Program-made: the position numbers and the translations under genes
In this document: positions 8,331-16,600 of the stretch, in pieces
Layout of the letters: each line of letters opens with the position of its first letter
Position numbering within the stretch: the first letter of the stretch is position 1
Source: Nocardioides sp. zg-1228
GTDB taxonomy: Bacteria; Actinomycetota; Actinomycetes; Propionibacteriales; Nocardioidaceae
Direction: 5' to 3'
NCBI RefSeq assembly: GCF_017086465.1
Contig: NZ_CP070961.1
Coordinates: 2,170,001-2,234,000 of the forward strand
DNA length: 64,000 bases
Notes under the pieces: generated by a model
The model's database searches: none
The model's input: only the letters and a program-made list of their open reading frames with translations
Told to the model about the DNA's origin: nothing

Positions 8331-9829
8331 GCGCGGGTCTCCCTGTCGTGCCGGGTCTCGTCCAGGTCTGGGTCGGGCAGCGGCGTCCGTGGCACCGCGA
8401 AGAGGCGCGTCGTTCCGTCGGGACGGACGGTCGCGTAGGACTCGGTCTCGTCCTCGGCCAGCCACTCGCGGTCGGCGGCGAGGTGGAGCAGGCCGAATAT
8501 CTCGACCGGCCTGCGCAGTGACGGCTCCAGGTCGTCGAACAGTGCGCCGAGGGAGGCGTAGGGGAGCAGCGAGGAGGAGGCGGCGTCGAGCCGCTCACGC
8601 AAGGTCGTCAGCTTGGGCCCACCCTGCGACACCAGCTCTGCGAGCGAGACCGTCGGCGCCAGGTCTGCGTCGACCACGGTGAGGCGCTCGGGCAGCACGT
8701 GGTCGGCAGGGTCGTAGAAGCGCTCGCGCAGGTGGTCGATGCTCGTGCGCGCGGGGAGCAGCGGTATGTCGTGGGTGGCGCGCGGCCCGGTCGTGGCCAT
8801 CCACGTCATCAGCTCGGCCTCCACCTGGCGCAGCGTCTGCTCGAGCTCGCGGTCGCGGGCCGCGTCGTGGGAGACGATGTACTCCTTGAGGGTCGCCGTC
8901 ACCCGCGACCGTTGCGCAAGCACCCGGTCGAGGCCGTCGCGGACCACCCGCACGGTGCCGCGCAGCTCGGCTCGGTCCGCGTCGCTGAGGATCCGGTCCG
9001 ACAGGGGGTGCTCGAGCAGGTCGGTGAGGTCCTCGCGAAGCTGCGCCACCATCGCGTCGTCGCGCAGCAGCGCGAACGCACCTTCGAACGCACGTCCTTC
9101 GTGGGTGGCCGTCATGAGCGCGTCGGCGCGAGCCAGGTAGTCGTCGATCACCTCACCCGCCGGCCGGTCCTCGGCTCGGAACGCTGCGAGGATCTCGGCG
9201 CGGATGGTCGTGAAGCGCTCCTCGACGCGAGCGAAGTCACTCGGCAGCGCCGAGATCAGCGACAACAGCTCGGTGAACCCTTCGAGCATGTAGTCCTCGG
9301 TGGCGCCCTCCAGCACACCACCGTCGACCAGCCGATCGCGCTCGGCTCGCAGCCGCGCGATCTCCTCGTTGAGGATCGTGACTCGGGCCGTCCGATCGGG
9401 GTTGGCCTCGGAGTTGAAGCGCCGGACCGTGCCGAGGATGGTGGCGACCCGGTGCTCGCTGAGCGTGGCCCGATCGCGCGCCAGGTTCTTCACCAGCTCC
9501 AACGCCTGCTGCGCGTGCGAGGTCAGCACGTAGACCTCGTGTCCGCCCTCGTCGAGCGATCGGACCAGCCACTGACCGCGCATCCAGCGCTGACAGATGT
9601 CGCGGCCGGTGCCACTGGGGACGTCCTGCTCCCCCGCCAGCCTCATCTGCGCGACGTGCTCCTCGACCTGCGTGTGCAGGCGAGCCGTGGGGATCGGGTT
9701 GTTGTTGCGGCCGAAAGCAGTGCGGAAGATGGTGATCACCACGGGCGCCTGCCGTTGGTGGAGCAGCGTCAGCGTGGGTTGGCCGAAGGCACCCTTGACG
9801 CGCGCGAGCTCGCCCGTGATCTCGCTCAA
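8327..9829 (-). CDS. jetA: JetA: DUF3375 (kleisin/MksF-like) subunit
   Basis: 500 aa, first gene of the operon. DUF3375 features are seen: an N-terminal winged-helix-like part (FGQPTLTLLHQRQAPVVITIFRTAFG), a helical centre and a C-terminal domain. This is the kleisin-like (MksF/JetA) partner of JetB and JetC. The start is a TTG at 9829; a stop lies two codons upstream in frame, so no longer version exists, and the next starts would remove the conserved first helix. No convincing promoter or Shine-Dalgarno was found in the 117-base gap to the response regulator gene, which is transcribed in the same direction upstream. Confidence 0.87.
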   Translation of the reverse strand: MSEITGELARVKGAFGQPTLTLLHQRQAPVVITIFRTAFGRNNNPIPTARLHTQVEEHVAQMRLAGEQDVPSGTGRDICQRWMRGQWLVRSLDEGGHEVYVLTSHAQQALELVKNLARDRATLSEHRVATILGTVRRFNSEANPDRTARVTILNEEIARLRAERDRLVDGGVLEGATEDYMLEGFTELLSLISALPSDFARVEERFTTIRAEILAAFRAEDRPAGEVIDDYLARADALMTATHEGRAFEGAFALLRDDAMVAQLREDLTDLLEHPLSDRILSDADRAELRGTVRVVRDGLDRVLAQRSRVTATLKEYIVSHDAARDRELEQTLRQVEAELMTWMATTGPRATHDIPLLPARTSIDHLRERFYDPADHVLPERLTVVDADLAPTVSLAELVSQGGPKLTTLRERLDAASSSLLPYASLGALFDDLEPSLRRPVEIFGLLHLAADREWLAEDETESYATVRPDGTTRLFAVPRTPLPDPDLDETRHDRETRA

Positions 9830-9946
9830 CGTCTAGGCCCCCACTCGTTCCCACCTGGTGCTCGGGGCGCAAGCATGACAAAGCCCCCCGACAGGAGGGA
9901 TGGCGACCCGCGAGTTGCGCGGCGATGCGGAGCGGGTCACGACCGG

Positions 9947-10603
9947 CTAATCGGCTCTCACGCGTCTGGTGTCGTGCGCCCACATCGCGACCTCGACGCG
10001 GTTGCGGGCGCCGAGCTTGGCCATCAACGACGCGACGTGGGTCTTGACCGTGCTCAGGCCCACGAAGAGCTCGGTGGCGATCTCGGCGTTGGTCCGTCCC
10101 CGCGCCACCAGCGCGAGCACCTCCTCCTCGCGCTCGGTGAGCGGGGTGACGGGCTGGACCGGTGCCACCGGCGCGTGGTCGGCGAAGGTCGCCAGCAGCC
10201 GGCGGGTGACGTTGGGGGCGATCAGCGCGTCCCCGTCGGCCGCGGCATGGATGGCCTGCACGAGGAGCTCCGGCCCTGCGTCCTTGAGCAGGAAGCCGCG
10301 GGCGCCGGCGCGCAGCGCGCCGAGGACGTACTCGTCGAGGTCGAAGGTGGTGATCACGACCACCGCCATGGGGTCGGGCACGTCCGGCCCGGCCAGGCGC
10401 CGCGTCACCTCGACGCCGTCGAGCCCGGGCATCCGGATGTCGACGAGGAGGACGTCGGGACGGAGCCGGGTCGCCAGGTCGAGCGCCGCGAGCCCGTCCG
10501 CTGCCTCCCCCACGACCTCGAGATCGGGTTGCGCGCCGAGGATCATCACGAGCCCGGTCCGGACCAGGTCCTGGTCGTCGGCCACGACGACACGGATGCT
10601 CAT
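9947..10603 (-). CDS. NarL/FixJ-family response regulator
   Basis: 218 aa transcription factor. The receiver domain occupies about residues 1-120, with acidic pocket D9/D10, phospho-acceptor D55 (LLVDIRMPG), the switch threonine in VITTFD and the conserved lysine in FLLKDAG. A LuxR-type HTH follows (LTEREEEVLALVARGRTNAEIA, then STVKTHVASLMAKLG). The ATG start overlaps the sensor kinase stop by ATGA, so the pair is one operon. DosR/DevR belongs to the same NarL family, and a cluster with DosR-like half-sites starts 1.3 kb away; a link is only a hypothesis. Confidence 0.94.
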   Translation of the reverse strand: MSIRVVVADDQDLVRTGLVMILGAQPDLEVVGEAADGLAALDLATRLRPDVLLVDIRMPGLDGVEVTRRLAGPDVPDPMAVVVITTFDLDEYVLGALRAGARGFLLKDAGPELLVQAIHAAADGDALIAPNVTRRLLATFADHAPVAPVQPVTPLTEREEEVLALVARGRTNAEIATELFVGLSTVKTHVASLMAKLGARNRVEVAMWAHDTRRVRAD

Positions 10604-11739
10604 GCCGGCGCCTCCACCGGCAGCACGGCCTCGACCACCCAGCCGCCCTCGGGCCGCGGGCCCGCGGAGAACGACCCGCCGAGGAGCTGGACGCGCTCGG
10701 CCATGCCCAGCAGGCCGAACCCGGGCTTCGGCGCTGGCCCCGGCTCGGCCCGTCCGTCGTCGCTGACGCGCAGCGTGACGGCGTCGCCCTCCCGGCGTAC
10801 GTCGATCCCGACGCGGGTCGCGCTCCGCGCGTGCCGTACGGCGTTGGTGAGCGCCTCCTGCGCGAGCCGGTAGAGCGCGGCGTCCACGGGTGGTGCCAGC
10901 CGCGACAACGAGCCGTCCACCGAGACCTCGACCGCGGGCGTCGGGTCGGCGCGGGCCAGCGCAGGCAGGTCCGCGACACCCGGCTGCGGTGCGTAGGCGA
11001 CCGCCTCCTCCTCCCGCAGCACCCGCACCATGGACCTCATCGCCGCCAGCGTTCGCGACGCCTCGGACTCGATCGCGGCCAGGATCTCCGCAGCCCTCTC
11101 GGGCTGGGTGCCGGCGACGACGCCACCGGCCTGGGCCTGCACCGCGATGGCCGAGACGTGGTGGGCCACCGTGTCGTGCAGCTCGCGCGCGAGCGCGACC
11201 CGCTCCTGGTTGCGGATCTCACGCTGCTGGCGGAGCCAGAGGTCCGCGCGGTAGCGGAACACCGCCGCGAGGGCGATGACCAGCAACAGCAGGACGGTCC
11301 CGCCGAAGATGTCGGCCCAGCCCGCGGACCCGGCGTACATCCCCAGCGCGACGACGACCGCCACGAACGCCGTACCCACGACCACCTCGCGGCCCGAGCC
11401 CCACCGCAGCAGGGAGTAGAGCAGGACCAGCACGGCCGCCATGGAGTAGAGGCCGAGGTCCCCGTCGTGCGCGGCCACCTGGAGCACGGAGAGCACCCCC
11501 GCGACGCCCCACCCCACCAGGGCGGTCACCAGGGGGCGATGCCGCCGCCGGAGCAGCGCAGGAACCAGCGCCAGGGCGAGCACCGTCACCAGGGGCCGCC
11601 AGGTCACGCCCGGTCGAGCGGCGCCCTCGACCAGGACGCCGGCCGCGAACACGCCCACCAGCAGCCAGTCGGGCCGGCCGACGGGTGGGGCGTCGGCAGG
11701 CCGCGGCTCGTGCCAGACGGAGCGCGGGACGGTGACCAC
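10600..11739 (-). CDS. Membrane sensor histidine kinase (HisKA_3)
   Basis: 379 aa. Four to five N-terminal membrane segments fill about residues 25-165 with almost no extracytoplasmic loop. HisKA_3 follows with phospho-accepting H188 in ARELHDTVAHHVSAI, then an HATPase_c domain with N box EALTNAVRHA and glycine-rich DDG and GFGLLGM boxes. It should phosphorylate the coupled response regulator. With no GAF, PAS or large sensor domain visible, the stimulus is probably in the membrane or cell envelope; it is not a DosS/DosT-type haem sensor. GTG start; divergent from the DUF6326-like gene. Confidence 0.93.
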   Translation of the reverse strand: MVTVPRSVWHEPRPADAPPVGRPDWLLVGVFAAGVLVEGAARPGVTWRPLVTVLALALVPALLRRRHRPLVTALVGWGVAGVLSVLQVAAHDGDLGLYSMAAVLVLLYSLLRWGSGREVVVGTAFVAVVVALGMYAGSAGWADIFGGTVLLLLVIALAAVFRYRADLWLRQQREIRNQERVALARELHDTVAHHVSAIAVQAQAGGVVAGTQPERAAEILAAIESEASRTLAAMRSMVRVLREEEAVAYAPQPGVADLPALARADPTPAVEVSVDGSLSRLAPPVDAALYRLAQEALTNAVRHARSATRVGIDVRREGDAVTLRVSDDGRAEPGPAPKPGFGLLGMAERVQLLGGSFSAGPRPEGGWVVEAVLPVEAPA

Positions 11740-11856
11740 GGCGCCAGCCTAGGGATCGGGGCGCCTCGGCGTGCCCGCCGAAAGTACGAGCGAGGAACCG
11801 TGCCATCGGCCGGGCGAGCTCCGGCCTCGAAGCCGAGGCGCCCGCGACGTGGCGCA

Positions 11857-11870
11857 GGGACCGTGGACGC
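11857..11870. promoter_or_regulatory. GGGACC half-site upstream of DUF6326-like gene
   Basis: GGGACC followed by GT and a degraded second half (GGACGC, four of six positions matching GGTCCC), 32 bases before the ATG at 11902. It resembles one arm of a DosR box (GGGACY-WW-RGTCCC). On its own it is weak; it gains weight because the same hexamer occurs before most genes of this cluster. Confidence 0.3.
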
Positions 11871-11901
11871 ACCGATCCCCACCACGACAACGGAGCCCGA
11901 C

Positions 11902-12396
11902 ATGAATGCACCTCACCGCACGCCCCTGGAAGACCGGACAATCCCCGTGCAGGCCAAGCTCGCCGCCGCGTGGACGAGCTTCATGTTCCTGTACGTCTAC
12001 GTGGACGTCCTCGGCTTCTACACGCCCGGCATGGTCGAGGACATCCTCGACGGCAAGGTCTACGAGTTCGACCTCTCCCAGACCTTCTCGGTGGCGGCGC
12101 TGACCGCCCTGGCCGTCCCGATCTTCATGGTGGTGCTGTCGACGACGCTGCCTGCCAGGGTGAACCGCACCACGAACCTCGTCGTGGCCGCGCTCTATGT
12201 GCCCTTCACGGTCTTCAACATCGCGGGCGGGTTCTACCTGTACTTCTACGGCCTCGGCGTCGTGCTGGAGCTGGTCCTCCTCGCCCTCGTCCTGCGGTGG
12301 GCCTGGACCTGGCCCCGCACCGCGCCGACGGCGACCCCGCCGAGCAGGGCGACCCGTCCGGCGCGGGACGCCGTTCGCGCCCGGCAGCAGGCGTGA
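11902..12396 (+). CDS. DUF6326-like small membrane protein
   Basis: 164 aa with four predicted membrane helices (WTSFMFLYVYVDVLGFY, TFSVAALTALAVPIFMVVL, LVVAALYVPFTVFNIAGG, GVVLELVLLALVLRWAW) and a basic, Pro-rich cytoplasmic tail. The first helix and the loop after it resemble the DUF6326 family as I remember it; function is unknown. ATG start after a GGAG-containing leader. It is divergent from the histidine kinase and opens the stress-type cluster. Confidence 0.72.
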   Translation: MNAPHRTPLEDRTIPVQAKLAAAWTSFMFLYVYVDVLGFYTPGMVEDILDGKVYEFDLSQTFSVAALTALAVPIFMVVLSTTLPARVNRTTNLVVAALYVPFTVFNIAGGFYLYFYGLGVVLELVLLALVLRWAWTWPRTAPTATPPSRATRPARDAVRARQQA

Positions 12397-12412
12397 CCCC
12401 GCGAGCGGCGGC

Positions 12413-13252
12413 TCAGCGCACCACCATGACCGGGCAGCGCGCCCGGTGCAGGACGGCGTGGCTGACGGAGCCGAGGAGCAGTCCGGCGAAGGGGTTGAGC
12501 CCCCGCGACCCCACGACGACAAGCGAGGCGTGCTTGGACGCCTCGATGAGGGCCGCAGCCGGCGCGAGCGCGATGAGATCCGACTCGATGTCCACCTCGG
12601 GATGGCGGGCGGCCGCCGCCTCGACGGTCGCGGCGAGGCGCTCCCCCTCGTCGTTGAGGAGCCGGCCGAGGGCGTCCGGCATCTCTCCGTGCCGGTCGAC
12701 GTGGACCGTGCCGACGGCGGCCGCCCGCACCGCGGACACCGTCTCGCCGGTCACCCGGGCGTGACGGCACGCGACGTCGAGCGCAGCGTCGCTCGCGGCG
12801 GACCCGTCCACACCGACGACGATCCGCCGGGCGTCCGGCGCATCGGCGACCCGGACCACGACGACCGGGCACGCAGCGTGGGTCGCGAGGTGCTGGCTCA
12901 CCGAGCCGACGAAGAGCTCACCGGCCAGGCCGTGTCCGCGACCGCCCACCACGAGGAGGGCGGCATCGCGGGAGAGGTCGACCAGGGTCGTCACCGCAGG
13001 GCCGTGCGTGCGGACCACGGTGGCGGCGTCGACGGGCGCCTCGGCCAGGATCGCCGTGGCACGCCGCTCCACCTCGATCCAGTGGTCGGCTGGCTGCCAC
13101 GCGACACCGGGCGTGGCGCCGGTCTCCTCGACGATGGCCACGGTCACCGGGCGGCGTTGGAGCTGGGCATCTCGCACCGCCCATCCCAGTGCGAGATCCG
13201 CGTCGGTGGACCCGTCGTAGGCGACGAGGATGCTGCGCGTGGTGTCGTCCAT
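12413..13252 (-). CDS. Tandem universal stress protein (two USP domains)
   Basis: 279 aa with two UspA domains (about 1-140 and 145-279). Each ends with the nucleotide-binding loop: VVGGRGHGLAGELFVGSVSQHL and VVGSRGLNPFAGLLLGSVSHAV, both of the G-2x-G-9x-G(S) ATP-binding class. Each domain begins with a typical DGS strand (VAYDGSTDADLAL, VGVDGSAASDAAL). Such proteins are widely induced in hypoxia or stationary phase in actinobacteria; the molecular action is unclear. A GGTCCC half-site lies 45 bases upstream (13297-13302). Confidence 0.95.
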   Translation of the reverse strand: MDDTTRSILVAYDGSTDADLALGWAVRDAQLQRRPVTVAIVEETGATPGVAWQPADHWIEVERRATAILAEAPVDAATVVRTHGPAVTTLVDLSRDAALLVVGGRGHGLAGELFVGSVSQHLATHAACPVVVVRVADAPDARRIVVGVDGSAASDAALDVACRHARVTGETVSAVRAAAVGTVHVDRHGEMPDALGRLLNDEGERLAATVEAAAARHPEVDIESDLIALAPAAALIEASKHASLVVVGSRGLNPFAGLLLGSVSHAVLHRARCPVMVVR

Positions 13253-13323
13253 GAGGCGAGCATGTACGTGCGCGGGCGACCATCGCCAGAGTCGGAGGTC
13301 CCGTCGCCGGCACCGCGGGGGCC

Positions 13324-13992
13324 TCAGCCCGCCGGACCTCCGGGCCGTGACGGCCGTCGGGTGGCGCCCAGGTGGGGCGGCGTGGGCAGGACCCCCGGGC
13401 GGTGGAACCCGGGCAGCCCGAGCAGGACGGCGGCGAGCACGGCACCCATCCAGTCGAGCGTGAGGTCGCCCACCGTGTCGGCGTACGCCGTGCCGGCCTC
13501 GCCCGAGCGGGTGACGAACGCGAGGTACTCCCACACCTCCCAGGCGACCCCGAGGGTCATGGCCACCGACACCGACACCTCCAGCCGCCGCCGCAACGGC
13601 GCCTCGACGGCGCCGGAGAAGATGACCGCAGCGGCGCCGAGCAGACCGGTGTTGACGAAGTGGACGAGGTCGTCGAACCACACCACCTGGTCGTAGAGGT
13701 CCAGCCGGTTGCCCAGGATGTCGGAGAACGCCGGCACGGTGACCATCAGGTCGGCCAGCCACGGGTAGGGCCCCGCCGGGCGGCGCAGCCAGTAGACCAG
13801 CGGCACCAGGAAGGCGAGCAGCGGATAGGTGACCGCACGGGTGCCGGGTGCCTTGCCCTCCAGGTTGCCCCAGGCGGGGTCGATGGCCACCCGGGCCATG
13901 GCCAGGACCAGCACCACCTTGGCGAGCAGGTCGAGGACGATCACCCACGAGGGGACCACGCGTGGATGCACGCCCTCGGCGAGCGAGCTCAC
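13324..13992 (-). CDS. YjdF/DUF2238-like membrane protein
   Basis: 222 aa integral membrane protein with about six helices. The segment FDDLVHFVNTGLLGAAAVIF and the later WEVWEYLAF are the characteristic His/Trp/Glu-containing motifs of the DUF2238 (YjdF) group, whose function is unknown. GTG start. The C-terminal 30 residues are Pro/Arg-rich and probably cytoplasmic. It lies between the USP and Hsp20 genes on the same strand, with gaps of about 70-100 bases, so it may share their control. Confidence 0.75.
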   Translation of the reverse strand: MSSLAEGVHPRVVPSWVIVLDLLAKVVLVLAMARVAIDPAWGNLEGKAPGTRAVTYPLLAFLVPLVYWLRRPAGPYPWLADLMVTVPAFSDILGNRLDLYDQVVWFDDLVHFVNTGLLGAAAVIFSGAVEAPLRRRLEVSVSVAMTLGVAWEVWEYLAFVTRSGEAGTAYADTVGDLTLDWMGAVLAAVLLGLPGFHRPGVLPTPPHLGATRRPSRPGGPAG

Positions 13993-14088
13993 CCCTCACC
14001 CCGTCCCTGCCGGCCCGGCGGGCGGCGCGGCGCCGGGATCCGCGGCGGCGGGGGGTCGTCCGACGACCGGGGCATCGCCCGCGGCGCG

Positions 14089-14505
14089 TCAGTCACCCGA
14101 GCGCGCGACGGGGATGCGCGTCGGCTCGGACACCTCGCCGTCGGACGGGATCGTCACGGTCAGCACGCCCGAGGCGTACGACGCCGTCACGTCCTTGCCC
14201 GTGCTCCCCTTGGGCAGCGGGAGGCGGCGGCTGAACGACCCGAAGCGCAGCTCGCTGTGGTGGTCGTCGTGCTCCTCGTGCCGCCGCTCGCCGTGGATGA
14301 CGAGGTAGCCGTCGTCGACGGTGACGCTGACGTCCTTGTCGGGGTCGATGCCGGGGAGGTCCGCCCGCACGACGTACTTCCCGTCCTCGCGGTACTCCTC
14401 GACGGGGATGAAGCCCTCGTCGTACGACTGGCGGAAGGGGGCCACCGTCTCGAGCCAGTCCACCATCTCGGCGAAGGGACTCTGGGTGCGTCGCGTCAGT
14501 GCCAT
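14089..14505 (-). CDS. Hsp20 / alpha-crystallin small heat-shock protein
   Basis: 138 aa ATP-independent holdase chaperone. The alpha-crystallin domain covers about residues 36-125: VEEYREDGKYVVRADLPGIDPDKDVSV, GYLVIHGERR, and the conserved FGSFSRRLPLPKG and GVLTVTIP strands. The short N-terminal arm and C-terminal IPVAR extension (I-x-V) support oligomer assembly. ATG start. In mycobacteria a protein of this type (Acr/HspX) is the best-known DosR target; a GGGACC half-site lies about 95 bases upstream (14597-14602). Confidence 0.95.
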   Translation of the reverse strand: MALTRRTQSPFAEMVDWLETVAPFRQSYDEGFIPVEEYREDGKYVVRADLPGIDPDKDVSVTVDDGYLVIHGERRHEEHDDHHSELRFGSFSRRLPLPKGSTGKDVTASYASGVLTVTIPSDGEVSEPTRIPVARSGD

Positions 14506-14641
14506 GGGCGTGCCTCTCGCTCGGGGTCTGGTCTCCCCCATGCTCGTCCGCCGCACGGCGCTCCAGCAGAGGCGCACGGACCGGGCCACTCGACCCGGGA
14601 CCTCTGCTCGGTGGGGCCTGCGGGGCGGCTCGACGAGCCGG

Positions 14642-15238
14642 TCACCACCCCCGACGCCACGCCCGCTCGCCGCCCCAGAGCCGGTCGCCGGGGCGCTCGG
14701 GCACCGCCACCGCGATCCACTCCTGGAAGCGCTCCTGGTCGCGTCGCTGGAGCTCGTCGAGCAGCCGTCGCCGCTCCTCGACCAGGACCATCCGTCGGGG
14801 CACCGAGGTGCGCCTGTGCACCACTTCGTCCGTGGTCCAGTCCCACCAGCGGATCAGGTCGCGCGTGGCGAGGAGCTCGACCGGACCGCTGCAGCTGCGC
14901 AGGGAGTGGGCCAACAACCGCGAGCGCACCGTCCGGACGAAGGCCGGGGAGCTCCCCACCAGCAGGGCTCCGACCAGCAGCCCGACGCCGCCCCAGGCGG
15001 CGACGAGGGCATCGCTCGTCGTCGCTCCCACCCCGAGCCAGACCGCGCCCCTCCTCGCCCACGCCCACCGGTCGTGCCGGTCCTCGGCGAAGACCAGCCC
15101 CAGGAGCGCGCCGAACACCGCCATCGCGGGACCGAGCACCGCCAGGCGCACCCACCCGCCGGTCGGGACGTCGTACGACACGCTCGACACGACGACGACC
15201 GTGGTCACCACCGCCCACACCCAGCGGTACACCCTCAT
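14642..15238 (-). CDS. Hypothetical membrane protein, 198 aa
   Basis: Four predicted membrane helices in the first 110 residues (YRWVWAVVTTVVVVSSVSY, WVRLAVLGPAMAVFGALLGLVF, GAVWLGVGATTSDALVAAWG, GLLVGALLVGS), then a basic, Arg-rich soluble tail with RRRLLDELQRRDQERFQEW. I do not recognise the family. ATG at 15238 is chosen because GGAGG lies eight bases ahead; a GTG nine bases upstream would sit on that ribosome site. Its place between Hsp20 and the nitroreductase suggests a stress-linked role. Confidence 0.65.
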   Translation of the reverse strand: MRVYRWVWAVVTTVVVVSSVSYDVPTGGWVRLAVLGPAMAVFGALLGLVFAEDRHDRWAWARRGAVWLGVGATTSDALVAAWGGVGLLVGALLVGSSPAFVRTVRSRLLAHSLRSCSGPVELLATRDLIRWWDWTTDEVVHRRTSVPRRMVLVEERRRLLDELQRRDQERFQEWIAVAVPERPGDRLWGGERAWRRGW

Positions 15239-15520
15239 CCCGTCCACCTCCGGCTCGCGGCACGGGCCGCCGCCGGGCGGGCCCTGCCGCTCCCCACGGT
15301 GCCCGCAGCGCCGCCCGGCTCCCAGAGGCAGCCGGCCGGTGCCGACCAGCCGGTGGGCGGCTCGGGCACGGGGCCGACGTCATGGGCGCGGCGGGCCGGC
15401 TCGCGCGCTGCCCGGCCCGCCCCGGACGGCCCCCGAGGGACCGGGTAGAAGGGCACTGCCCGCCTCGGGTGGGCGACGGCACGCTGGTCTGCGAGGAACG
15501 TCTCGAGGGAAGGCTGAGCG

Positions 15521-16423
15521 ATGTCGCAGACACTCGTCGTGCCGGTGCCGGCGCTGCGCCGGATCATCGCGGGTGCCGCCAGCGCCCCGAGCGTGCGCAA
15601 CACGAAGCCGTGGCGCTGGCGCGCGTCGGCCGACGTGCTGGAGCTGTTCGCCGACCGCAGCCGGCGCCTGCCGTCGACGGACCCGGACGGCCGCGACATG
15701 GTCATCAGCTGCGGTGCCGCGCTGCACCACGCCCAGGCGATCGCCGCTGCGCTCGGCTGGAGCGCGACCGTGACCCGACGCCCGGACCCCGAGCGCCCCG
15801 ACCTGCTCGCCCGGCTGGACCTCGCGTCGGGCACCCCTGCTCCCGGGGGCGACGCCGTGCTCGCGGCCGTCGAGCAGGAGGGCGCCGACCCGCGGCCCCC
15901 CGCCTCCCGACCGGTGCCACGGGAGCATCTCGAGCACCTCGCGGCGGCGGCGACGACCTGGGGCACCATCGGTCGGGCACTCACCGACCGCGACGAGCGC
16001 TCGAGGGTCGACCGGCTCATCTCCCGCGCGGCGACGCTCCAGGGCCAGGACCGCGCCGCCGTCTCGGAGCAGGAGGCGTGGATCGCCCGGGCCACGCCGG
16101 AGGGCTTCGCACCACCCGGACCGGTGGACGGCCTCGTCATGCTCCTCGACCGTGACGACACGCCGGAGAGCTGGCTGCGGGCCGGTGAGGGGCTGAGCAC
16201 GATGTGGCTGGCCGCGGCCGAGGAGGGGATGTCGATCGTCCCGCTCCCGCAGGTGATCGAGGTGACGCAGACCCGCGAGGCGCTCCGGGCCGAGGTCCTC
16301 GACGGGCTCGGCCACCCGCTGCTGCTGGTGGGCGTCGGCTGGCAGCCGACGGGCCGCACGGACCTCCAGCAGTCGCCCCTGCGCGTACGACGCCCCGACC
16401 CCCACCTGGCCCACGGGCACTGA
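15521..16423 (+). CDS. Acg-like nitroreductase-family protein
   Basis: 300 aa. The N-terminal IIAGAASAPSVRNTKPWRWR and the C-terminal GMSIVPLPQVIEVTQTREALRAEV-to-GHPLLLVGVGW region are typical of the large, Acg-type FMN-binding nitroreductase relatives (M. tuberculosis Rv2032 group). In that group the enzyme activity is doubtful and an FMN-sequestering role has been proposed. ATG with GGGAAGG nine bases ahead. The 282-base gap to the divergent membrane-protein gene holds its promoter region and a GGGACC hexamer (15437-15442); I see no gene there. Confidence 0.85.
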   Translation: MSQTLVVPVPALRRIIAGAASAPSVRNTKPWRWRASADVLELFADRSRRLPSTDPDGRDMVISCGAALHHAQAIAAALGWSATVTRRPDPERPDLLARLDLASGTPAPGGDAVLAAVEQEGADPRPPASRPVPREHLEHLAAAATTWGTIGRALTDRDERSRVDRLISRAATLQGQDRAAVSEQEAWIARATPEGFAPPGPVDGLVMLLDRDDTPESWLRAGEGLSTMWLAAAEEGMSIVPLPQVIEVTQTREALRAEVLDGLGHPLLLVGVGWQPTGRTDLQQSPLRVRRPDPHLAHGH

Positions 16424-16470
16424 CCACCGACGGGGTCCGACCATCCGTCGCTCGCTCGCGCCCGGACGAG

Positions 16471-16499
16471 GGTCCCTGGGAGGTGGGGACCTTGGTCCC
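16471..16499. promoter_or_regulatory. DosR-box-like dyad upstream of DoxX-like gene
   Basis: GGGACC-TT-GGTCCC (16486-16499) is a near-perfect dyad matching the core of the mycobacterial DosR consensus (GGGACT-WW-AGTCCC) in spacing and in the AT-only centre; flanks are G/C instead of the consensus TT/AA. A second hexamer GGTCCC at 16471-16476 lies 9 bases to the left. It is about 100 bases before the start at 16601, between the nitroreductase stop and that gene. Confidence 0.5.
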
Positions 16500-16559
16500 G
16501 GCCGATCATGGACGTCCTCCCCTCCACGCGACCCCGCCCCTCGGCGGACAGTAGAGGTA

Positions 16560-16574
16560 CCGGAAGACATCCGG
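16560..16574. promoter_or_regulatory. CCGGA-N5-TCCGG inverted repeat before DoxX-like gene
   Basis: CCGGA (16560-16564), spacer AGACA, TCCGG (16570-16574): a perfect five-base inverted repeat just before the ribosome-binding site GAGGAGG (16586-16592). Its position fits an operator or a 5'-leader hairpin. The short arms could arise by chance in GC-rich DNA. Confidence 0.3.
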
Positions 16575-16600
16575 AATCGTGAACCGAGGAGGAGATGACG

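Noticed and set aside
9830..9946. Terminator or further gene between jetA and the response regulator
   Set aside because: No convincing hairpin or coding frame was seen; only a GC-rich stretch with CCCCCCGACAGGAGGG.
8699..10873. A 724-codon open frame on the plus strand opposite jetA and the two-component genes
   Set aside because: Antisense to genes with clear families; no domain in it.
9947..11739. The two-component pair as a true DosRS
   Set aside because: The regulator family fits, but the kinase lacks GAF/haem domains; NarL-type pairs of this build are very common in actinobacteria.
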